Assembly: GCA_019454915.1 (NCBI GenBank)
Contig: JACFNM010000108.1
Coordinates: 1 to 12,082, forward strand
DNA length: 12,082 nt
Direction of reading: 5' to 3'
Origin: Chitinophagaceae bacterium
GTDB taxonomy: Bacteria > Bacteroidota > Bacteroidia > Chitinophagales > Chitinophagaceae
How positions within the stretch are numbered: the first letter of the stretch is position 1; each line of letters starts with the position of its first letter. Positions 1 through 5,608 of this stretch are shown in pieces. The notes below the pieces were generated by a model. That model was given only the letters and a program-made list of their open reading frames with translations, made no database searches and had not been told where the DNA came from. A program made the position numbers and the translations under genes.

Positions 1-5
1 GGGTG

Positions 6-13
6 CAAAGATA
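6..13 (-). promoter_or_regulatory. Bacteroidota -7 promoter element for a gene left of the window
   Basis: On the minus strand this reads TATCTTTG, an exact match to the Bacteroidota -7 consensus TAnnTTTG, followed by CACCC. A weak -33 candidate, TTTA (plus-strand taaa at 32-35), lies 18 bases upstream. The element sits about 65 bases past the ftsK stop and reads leftward, so it would drive a gene whose start lies outside the window. The same octamer occurs upstream of ftsK. It is a motif match only; no transcript start can be seen. Confidence 0.45.
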
Positions 14-77
14 GTTTAATTCAAAGACTGATAAAGCCTTCAGTTGTTTAAATGACCGTGAAATTTGTTGTCACGAG

Positions 78-2558
78 TTATAATGCCTGCAAGTGTTCGG
101 CTAAGTCCACTTCATTCCTGATGAGTACGTCCCGGGCTTTGCTTCCCTGGTTTGGGCCGACAATACCCGCCATTTCCAATTGATCCATCAGGCGTCCGGC
201 ACGGTTATACCCCAATTTCATACGTCTTTGCAATAATGAAGTAGATCCCGCCTGACTTTGAACGATGAGCTTTGCAGCATCCTCAAACAACGGATCTCTG
301 TTGTCCAAATCAAATTCTTTCCCTTCCAGCTCTTTTTCATCAATATATTCAGGGAGATAAAAAGGCTCGGGATAGCCACGCTGTGAACTCACAAAATCAA
401 CCACTTTTTCCACCTCCGGTGTGTCCACAAAGGCGCATTGCACCCGCGTGATACCCCCGTTATAAGATACGAGCATATCTCCCCGCCCGATAAGCTGTTC
501 GGCGCCACCGGCATCGAGGATTGTCCGGGAGTCTATTTTTGATGAAACCTTAAACGCGATTCTTGCCGGGAAGTTCGCTTTGATGGTTCCGGTAATGATG
601 TTGACGGAAGGGCGCTGGGTAGCGATGATGAGGTGGATGCCTACGGCTCTGGCCAACTGCGCCAGCCGGCCGATGGGCATCTCTATTTCCTTACCGGCGG
701 TCATAATCAGGTCGGCAAATTCATCAATAACCAAAACAATAAATGGTAAATACTGATGTCCTTTCTCGGGATTGAGCTTACGGGCTACAAATTTCTCATT
801 GTATTCCCTGATGTTGCGGCAACTGGCCTCTTTGAGTAAGTCATACCGGTTATCCATCTCAATACACAACGCATTAAGCGTGTGTACCACCTTTTTCGTG
901 TCGGTAATAATAGATTCCTCTTCACCCGGCAGTTTGGCTAAAAAGTGCTTTTCGATAAGCCGGTAAAGGCTTAGCTCTACTTTTTTGGGATCCACCATTA
1001 CTAATTTGAGTTGGGAGGGATGCTTTTTGTAGAGCAGGGAAACCAGGATCGCATTGATACCTACGGATTTCCCCTGTCCCGTGGCTCCGGCCATTAACAG
1101 GTGCGGCATGGTTGCCAGGTCAACGATGAAATGCTCGTTGTCTATTTTTTTCCCCAGTGCTATGGGCAGGGAGAATTTGTTTTGCTGGAAGCGTTCGGTT
1201 GAAAGAAGTCCTTTCATGCTCACGATAGCCTTTTTTACGTTGGGCACTTCAATCCCTATTGTTCCTTTACCCGGTATGGGGGCAATAATACGGATTCCGA
1301 GCGCCGCCAGGCTCAGGGCTATGTCGTCTTCTAAATTCTTAATGCGAGAAATCCGAACTCCAGCCGCTGGTACTATTTCATATAAGGTGACCGTAGGACC
1401 AACGGTTGCCGAGATATGCCGGATGTCAATGTCATAGTTTTTCAGCGTGTTGATAATCTGGTGCTTGTTTTCTTCTAATTCTGATGCATCGAATACGATT
1501 TTCTCACTGCCATGTGTCTCCAGGAGGTCGAGCGAAGGGTATTTATAATCTCTCAAATCGAGCACCGGATCATAAGGGGGCAGGTTTTCCATCGGTCTGG
1601 TGACCTGGTTTTCTTCGTCCGTTAGCTCGTCTTCAGGATGTTCTTCCTCGTAGGTATTAATCTGTAATTCTAAATCCGTTCCGGTTTTTTTCCCGGGTTT
1701 GGCTATTACAGTTGTCTTTGGCATCGTTGGCTTATCCGGTTTTTCGGCCCCGCTTTTCAATTGCTGGTTCTGATCAGCAACGTCTGGCGGGTCAATCACC
1801 ACCACACCGCCATGGTCTTTAAGTCCGTTACCCTTTTTCCCCCTTGCGGGTTCGTCTTCCAGGAAAAGTTTGGTTTCTTCGGTAAAAGAATTGTCAACCG
1901 GAACCATTTTAGTCTCTTCTGCTTCTGCTTTGCGTTTCTTCCGGGGAAGTGAAAAGTTGGGATTGAATCGCCAGATAAAATAAGCGAAGCCTCCTGCTAT
2001 CAGGAGCGCAGCCGTTCCTACTTCACCCAAAAAGCCACGCAACCACTTGCTGCTCATATTGCCCGTTTCTCCGCCCCAGGGAAAACCCTGACCGTGGGTG
2101 ACAAAGGCGAGCGCAGTGCTGAAGAAAAGGATACCCACGATAACATACCTGAAGTTGCGCCAGGCAGAAAATATCTTTTTCCCAAATAGGAGGTTGGTAC
2201 CGAGGATAAAAAAGAGACTGCAAAACAAATAGGATGCTAATCCGAAACCTTTATAAAAAAAAAGATGCGAGATATAGGCGCCGATTCGGCCCAACAGATT
2301 GGCCGCTTTTTGTTCTTCGCCGAACAGAAAAGCGGAAAAACCCTGTAGTACTTTGTCCTGGTCCTGCTGCCAGGTGAAGATATAAGAAGTAAAGGCCATG
2401 AACAGGAAAAAAGAGATGAGCAGCAGGACGCTGCCCAGGATTTTATGCGTACGTTCATCCTTTACCAGTTGCTTCACTTTAATCTTTTCCGTTTTTTCAC
2501 TGGTAAGTTTTTCCGGATTAGGAGATTTGGACTTGCTATTCTTTAATTTATTAGCCAT
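78..2558 (-). CDS. ftsK: DNA translocase FtsK (FtsK/SpoIIIE family)
   Basis: An 826-residue septal DNA pump that moves chromosome termini across the closing division septum and, in characterised bacteria, activates XerCD recombination at dif. The N-terminus has four hydrophobic segments (about residues 41-62, 103-125, 136-154, 180-197), matching the FtsK 4TM membrane domain. A charged, low-complexity linker follows (about 200-325), much shorter than in E. coli FtsK. The motor covers about 345-735, with Walker A GATGQGKS (491-498), Walker B VLVIDEF (608-614) and the ATQRP motif (646-650). A C-terminal gamma winged helix (about 755-815) is present, so the protein appears complete. The ATG at 2556-2558 gives the expected cytoplasmic charged N-terminus. 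It is 110 bases downstream of the DUF423 gene and has its own promoter candidate, so it is probably a separate unit. Confidence 0.97.
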   Translation of the reverse strand: MANKLKNSKSKSPNPEKLTSEKTEKIKVKQLVKDERTHKILGSVLLLISFFLFMAFTSYIFTWQQDQDKVLQGFSAFLFGEEQKAANLLGRIGAYISHLFFYKGFGLASYLFCSLFFILGTNLLFGKKIFSAWRNFRYVIVGILFFSTALAFVTHGQGFPWGGETGNMSSKWLRGFLGEVGTAALLIAGGFAYFIWRFNPNFSLPRKKRKAEAEETKMVPVDNSFTEETKLFLEDEPARGKKGNGLKDHGGVVVIDPPDVADQNQQLKSGAEKPDKPTMPKTTVIAKPGKKTGTDLELQINTYEEEHPEDELTDEENQVTRPMENLPPYDPVLDLRDYKYPSLDLLETHGSEKIVFDASELEENKHQIINTLKNYDIDIRHISATVGPTVTLYEIVPAAGVRISRIKNLEDDIALSLAALGIRIIAPIPGKGTIGIEVPNVKKAIVSMKGLLSTERFQQNKFSLPIALGKKIDNEHFIVDLATMPHLLMAGATGQGKSVGINAILVSLLYKKHPSQLKLVMVDPKKVELSLYRLIEKHFLAKLPGEEESIITDTKKVVHTLNALCIEMDNRYDLLKEASCRNIREYNEKFVARKLNPEKGHQYLPFIVLVIDEFADLIMTAGKEIEMPIGRLAQLARAVGIHLIIATQRPSVNIITGTIKANFPARIAFKVSSKIDSRTILDAGGAEQLIGRGDMLVSYNGGITRVQCAFVDTPEVEKVVDFVSSQRGYPEPFYLPEYIDEKELEGKEFDLDNRDPLFEDAAKLIVQSQAGSTSLLQRRMKLGYNRAGRLMDQLEMAGIVGPNQGSKARDVLIRNEVDLAEHLQAL

Positions 2559-2587
2559 TTAACGTCAGACCTGTGGTTAAAGATAAA

Positions 2588-2622
2588 CAAAGATAAGGGG
2601 TTAAAGCGATGCTTTATGCAAA
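2588..2622 (-). promoter_or_regulatory. Probable ftsK promoter
   Basis: The minus strand carries TATCTTTG (plus-strand 2588-2595), an exact TAnnTTTG -7 element, with TTTG (2619-2622) 23 bases upstream as a -33 element. That spacing is at the long end of the range reported for Bacteroidota promoters. Transcription would begin roughly 20-25 bases before the ftsK ATG. This supports ftsK being transcribed independently of the aroK/DUF423 operon, although read-through is possible because no strong terminator is visible between them. Confidence 0.5.
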
Positions 2623-2668
2623 TGCGGGTTATGGTGGTGATAACGGAAAGGTAAATTTTTCGAACCTG

Positions 2669-3106
2669 TCAGGTCTGTTCGTCCGTTTGCGATTCCCTGC
2701 TTCGGTGATGGTGATGAACACTGGGCCGCAGACTCTGAATGAACAGGCAAATCCATCCGCCAATGAAACATAGGCCGCCTAATGGCGTAATGGCGCCGAT
2801 GCCTCGAAGGCTACCGGCTTCCAATATATGGAAGAAAGTCATGAGATAAAGTGATCCGCTGAAAAGGACGATCCCGGAAATAAATAATATGCCTGACCAT
2901 TCCATCACTTTTCCCGGCATTCTACGGTATAAAATGCCCACTGCTAAAAGCGCAAGCGTGTGGAAGAACTGATACCTGATGCCGGTTTCAAAAACGGCAA
3001 GAATATCCGCATCGGCGTATTTTTTCAGGGTGTGGGTTCCAAAGGCACCTAAGGCAACACTCAAAGCTCCCAGAATGGCGGCGTATTGAATGAATCGTCT
3101 AGACAT
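2669..3106 (-). CDS. DUF423 family small membrane protein (YgdD/TMEM256-like)
   Basis: A 145-residue integral membrane protein of the DUF423 family (relatives: E. coli YgdD, animal TMEM256), whose molecular function is unknown. Four hydrophobic segments are visible at about residues 4-25, 46-62, 69-91 and 104-126. Family-like features include the early glycine/alanine-rich stretch GALSVALGAFG and the phrase ETGIRYQFFHTLALL. The start is set at the ATG beginning MSRRF, where family members usually begin and where AGGAAA lies just upstream; an in-frame ATG seven codons earlier (to 3127) is possible. The chosen start overlaps the end of aroK by eight bases, implying co-transcription and perhaps translational coupling. 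After the last helix there is a polar tail with four consecutive histidines (131-134), which looks like a lineage-specific extension. Confidence 0.85.
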   Translation of the reverse strand: MSRRFIQYAAILGALSVALGAFGTHTLKKYADADILAVFETGIRYQFFHTLALLAVGILYRRMPGKVMEWSGILFISGIVLFSGSLYLMTFFHILEAGSLRGIGAITPLGGLCFIGGWICLFIQSLRPSVHHHHRSRESQTDEQT

Positions 3107-3605
3107 ATTTCCTGATGATTTCGCCAAAGTTAATATCTGAAACGGATTCTGTAGATAATATTATATGCGCTTTTTTATAATATTTTTCCCTTTTTTGCAG
3201 ACTTTCTTTGATATATTTTTCAATCTCATCCTCACGAAGGCTCTTTATCAGCGGACGATGGTCTTTTTCTTTTATCAGTCTGTCTTTCAAAACAGCTATC
3301 GGGGAGTGGAGATAAATAGTCAACCCGGTTTTATTCATCCAATCCATATTATCATAAAAGCAGGGTGTGCCGCCGCCTGTAGAAAGGATGAAATTATCGT
3401 GGGTTCCGAAGCTGAGCAGACTTTCCCGTTCTTTTTCCCGGAAATAAGATTCACCGAAACGTTCGAACATTTTTGAAATGGTCATACCGGCCGTTTTCTC
3501 TATTTCTTTGTCAAGGTCAAAAAACTGAAAGCCGTGTTGTTCCGACCATAATTTTCCCCAATAGGTTTTTCCTGTTCCCATAAAACCAAGAAGAAAAACT
3601 TTCAT
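3099..3605 (-). CDS. aroK: Shikimate kinase
   Basis: A 168-residue cytoplasmic kinase that phosphorylates shikimate to shikimate 3-phosphate with ATP, the fifth step of the chorismate pathway towards aromatic amino acids. Length is typical of AroK. Visible motifs: Walker A GFMGTGKT (7-14), Asp32 of FFDLD for shikimate binding, Arg56 in YFREKE, the GGG loop (77-79), the lid arginine in HRPLI (Arg117), and Arg139 in LQKRE. These match the E. coli AroK positions D34, R58, the GGG loop, R117 and R139, so activity is expected. It begins 11 bases after the acyl-CoA dehydrogenase stop and overlaps the DUF423 start, placing it in the middle of a three-gene operon. No other aromatic-pathway gene is present in the window. 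Confidence 0.95.
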   Translation of the reverse strand: MKVFLLGFMGTGKTYWGKLWSEQHGFQFFDLDKEIEKTAGMTISKMFERFGESYFREKERESLLSFGTHDNFILSTGGGTPCFYDNMDWMNKTGLTIYLHSPIAVLKDRLIKEKDHRPLIKSLREDEIEKYIKESLQKREKYYKKAHIILSTESVSDINFGEIIRKYV

Positions 3606-3616
3606 GCTGCAGGGCT

Positions 3617-4801
3617 TTATTTAAAGGCGTTGAACCCGGTAATATCCATTCCGGTTATCAATAAATGTATGTCATGGGTACCTTCATAGGTAATCACACT
3701 CTCCATGTTCATCATGTGGCGCATAACCGGGTATTCACCGGTAATACCCATAGCGCCCAGGATTTGCCTGGCGTCCCGGCAGATTTGAGTGGCTACCTCA
3801 CAGCTATTCCGCTTCGCCATGCTGACCTGCTGTGGCGTGGCTTTTCCCTCATTCATCAGAACGGCCACCCGCCAGTTCAGCCACTGCGCTTTCGTTATTT
3901 CTGTAATCATCTCTGCCAGTTTCTTCTGCTGTAGCTGAAATCCACCTATCGTCCGGTCAAATTGAGTCCGCTCTTTCGAATACCTCAAAGCAATATCGTA
4001 ACAATCCATAGCTGCGCCGATGCTCCCCCATGCAATTCCAAATCTGGCTTTGGTCAGGCAGCCAAGGGGATATTTTAGCCCTTTCGCTTTGGGCAGCAGG
4101 TTTTCCTTCGGCACCTTAACGTGATCGAATACCAGTTCTCCCGTAGCGGATGCCCGCAGGCTCCACTTGTTATGCGTTGCAGGCGTTGAAAATCCTTCCA
4201 TTCCCCGCTCCACAATCAGCCCGCGTATCTCGCCCTGCTCGTCTTTTGCCCAAACCACCGCTATCCGGGCATAGGGGGCATTGCTGATCCACATTTTGGA
4301 ACCATTCAAAATGACGTATTCCCCGGCCTCTGTTATTCGCGTATTCATACCGGCGGGATCGGATCCGTGTTCCGGTTCGGTTAAGCCAAAGCATCCGAGC
4401 CATTCGCCGCTGGCCAATTTGGGCAGGTATTTCTGCCTTTGGGCTTCGCTTCCGTATTCATAAATAGGAAACATCACCAGGCTCCCCTGAACGGAAGCCG
4501 TGGAGCGTACACCGCTATCGCCTCTCTCCAGTTCCTGCATCATGAGTCCGTAGCTGATGTAGTCCAGCCCACCGCCTCCGTACGCAACGGGAATGGTGGG
4601 TCCGAAGCATCCTAAGTCACCCAACTGTTTTACAATATGCTGCGGAAAATCGCTCCTTTGAGCATAGTCTTCAATGATCGGCGATATCTCCTTCTTAACA
4701 TAAGTCCTCACACTCTCCCGGATTAATTTTTGCTCATCCGTGAGCAGGTCGTCCAGCAATAAATAATCGGGACTGGTGAATTGATCAGTGCGTGTAGCCA
4801 T
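3617..4801 (-). CDS. Acyl-CoA dehydrogenase, glutaryl-CoA dehydrogenase-like
   Basis: A 394-residue FAD-dependent acyl-CoA dehydrogenase. Residues about 15-135 form the N-terminal helical domain, about 137-230 the beta domain with the FAD-contact signature GCFGLTEPEHGSDP (136-149), and the remainder the C-terminal helical domain. The overall pattern is closest to glutaryl-CoA dehydrogenase, which oxidatively decarboxylates glutaryl-CoA to crotonyl-CoA in lysine and tryptophan breakdown. ELERGDSGVRS (91-100) supplies the substrate-carboxylate arginine (Arg99), and YEGTHDIH (372-379) carries the catalytic base Glu373. Electrons would pass to an electron-transfer flavoprotein not encoded here. 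It is first in the apparent operon with aroK and DUF423, a grouping without an obvious shared pathway. Family assignment is firm; glutaryl-CoA as substrate is inferred from these residues. Confidence 0.9.
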   Translation of the reverse strand: MATRTDQFTSPDYLLLDDLLTDEQKLIRESVRTYVKKEISPIIEDYAQRSDFPQHIVKQLGDLGCFGPTIPVAYGGGGLDYISYGLMMQELERGDSGVRSTASVQGSLVMFPIYEYGSEAQRQKYLPKLASGEWLGCFGLTEPEHGSDPAGMNTRITEAGEYVILNGSKMWISNAPYARIAVVWAKDEQGEIRGLIVERGMEGFSTPATHNKWSLRASATGELVFDHVKVPKENLLPKAKGLKYPLGCLTKARFGIAWGSIGAAMDCYDIALRYSKERTQFDRTIGGFQLQQKKLAEMITEITKAQWLNWRVAVLMNEGKATPQQVSMAKRNSCEVATQICRDARQILGAMGITGEYPVMRHMMNMESVITYEGTHDIHLLITGMDITGFNAFK

Positions 4802-4821
4802 TATCCACTGTTTAAGGGACG

Positions 4822-4829
4822 CTAAGATA
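4822..4829 (-). promoter_or_regulatory. Possible -7 element for the acyl-CoA dehydrogenase operon
   Basis: The minus strand reads TATCTTAG, one base off TAnnTTTG and followed by C as in the other elements of this window. It ends about 20 bases before the ATG at 4801. A weak -33 candidate (TTTC, plus-strand 4852-4855) lies 22 bases upstream. The rest of this 118-base gap (4802-4919) shows nothing further that I can name. Confidence 0.25.
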
Positions 4830-4919
4830 GGTAAATATAGACCTAAGCCGTGAAATCAATATCCGGATAGGCCGGGTGGATAACCGGACTCAAATACGCA
4901 CAGGCTTATCTGTTTTATA

Positions 4920-5372
4920 TCAGGAAGCTCCTGTTACGATTCGGCGGTGATAATTGATTTGTCCGATATGATAATTCAAATGGGATAATAAGAAGATGAG
5001 GAAATGGCCGGTGTTCATTTTTTCGTCGAAAACAGGCAGGAGATAATCTTTTTGCAGGTCATTCTTCGAGAGTTGCTCGAGTGTGTCCGTCACCACTGCT
5101 TTCGTTGTCTCAATATCCTCAAGCAGTTTATCACGGGGCACATTTTTAACCCGGAATTCCGCATCCCGGTTCCTTACATAGCCGGAGTCGCCTAATACAG
5201 CGCCTATAAAATGCTGGAGGTTACCGGTTAAATGGAGGCAGAGATTACCACCGCTGTTGGCGGTTCCCTCTAAAACTTTCCATAATTGTTCTTCCCTGGG
5301 GTAGAGATTAATTTCTTCTGTTAATTTGTCGAGATCTTTCTTAAAAAGAGGGATAAGATGCCTGGTTATCAT
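4920..5372 (-). CDS. DinB-like / DUF1572 family protein
   Basis: A 150-residue protein of the DinB/YfiT-like four-helix-bundle superfamily, in the branch usually called DUF1572. The N-terminal half contains NLCLHLTGNLQHFIG (43-57), the third helix region is charged, and the C-terminal helix has SHLNYHIGQI (130-139). His47, His131 and His135 fit the three-histidine metal site of this superfamily. Characterised relatives are metal-dependent thiol (for example bacillithiol or mycothiol) transferases, but many DUF1572 members have no known reaction, so no substrate is proposed here. It is transcribed alone, divergent from rpsA. The ATG at 5370-5372 gives the usual short lead-in to helix 1. No exact TAnnTTTG promoter was found upstream. 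Confidence 0.85.
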   Translation of the reverse strand: MITRHLIPLFKKDLDKLTEEINLYPREEQLWKVLEGTANSGGNLCLHLTGNLQHFIGAVLGDSGYVRNRDAEFRVKNVPRDKLLEDIETTKAVVTDTLEQLSKNDLQKDYLLPVFDEKMNTGHFLIFLLSHLNYHIGQINYHRRIVTGAS

Positions 5373-5394
5373 ATTAGATTTAGCTTATTAAAAA

Positions 5395-5404
5395 CAAACG
5401 TTTG
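5395..5404. repeat. 10-base perfect palindrome, possible operator
   Basis: CAAACGTTTG is a perfect 10-base inverted repeat centred about 27 bases upstream of the DinB-like start, in the divergent region shared with rpsA. Its position would suit a repressor site for the DinB-like gene. A palindrome of this size can occur by chance in AT-rich DNA, and no second copy was noticed nearby. Confidence 0.25.
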
Positions 5405-5544
5405 GTCTTTAAAAAAATTTTCTGCTGCTCATTCAAAGTCCAAAATTGAATCAAGTTTTTAAAAGAAGAAGAATTTTTTTGAAAAAATATTTTTGACAGA
5501 CGTTGATTTGTATATGTCCGTATTTGAACAAAAAAGGTAAAAAC

Positions 5545-5576
5545 TTTGTCTGTAGCTGCTTTTTGTACTACTTTTG
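5545..5576 (+). promoter_or_regulatory. rpsA promoter (Bacteroidota type)
   Basis: A -33 element TTTG (5545-5548) and an exact -7 element TACTTTTG (5569-5576) are separated by 20 bases, the favoured Bacteroidota arrangement. Upstream DNA (about 5405-5495) is strongly A/T-rich with long T and A runs, as expected for a highly expressed ribosomal protein gene. Transcription would start around 5581-5584, giving a leader of only about 25-28 bases before the ATG at 5609. Confidence 0.65.
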
Positions 5577-5579
5577 CCG

Positions 5580-5601
5580 ACCCAATTTAAAACCATTGGG
5601 T
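5580..5601 (+). promoter_or_regulatory. Hairpin at the predicted 5' end of rpsA mRNA
   Basis: ACCCAAT (5580-5586) and ATTGGGT (5595-5601) form a perfect 7-base-pair stem with an 8-base loop, ttaaaacc; a G-U pair (5579/5602) could extend it. It fills most of the short predicted leader and ends seven bases before the start codon. It could stabilise the 5' end, affect initiation on this leader without a Shine-Dalgarno sequence, or be a target for S1 itself. The stem is directly visible; the role is inferred. Confidence 0.4.
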
Positions 5602-5608
5602 TTATTTT

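Noticed and set aside
57..75. Small inverted repeat CGTGA/TCACG immediately after the ftsK stop
   Set aside because: Only five base pairs with a nine-base loop and no T tract on the minus strand; too weak to call a terminator.
3107..3127. Earlier in-frame ATG for the DUF423 gene (seven more codons)
   Set aside because: It would extend the aroK overlap to 29 bases and add a polar lead-in not typical of the family; the ATG at 3106 has a better context.
4861..4897. ATCCGGAT palindrome and nearby CCGG repeats downstream of the DinB-like gene
   Set aside because: Stems of only four to five base pairs can form and no T tract follows, so neither terminator nor operator is supported.
5488..5495. 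Second TAnnTTTG match (TATTTTTG) upstream of rpsA
   Set aside because: No suitable -33 element at the right distance, and it sits in a homopolymer-rich stretch where the match is easily random; the 5569-5576 element is better.
5493..5498. TTGACA resembling a sigma70 -35 box
   Set aside because: No TATAAT-like box at 16-18 bases, and Bacteroidota use a different promoter consensus.
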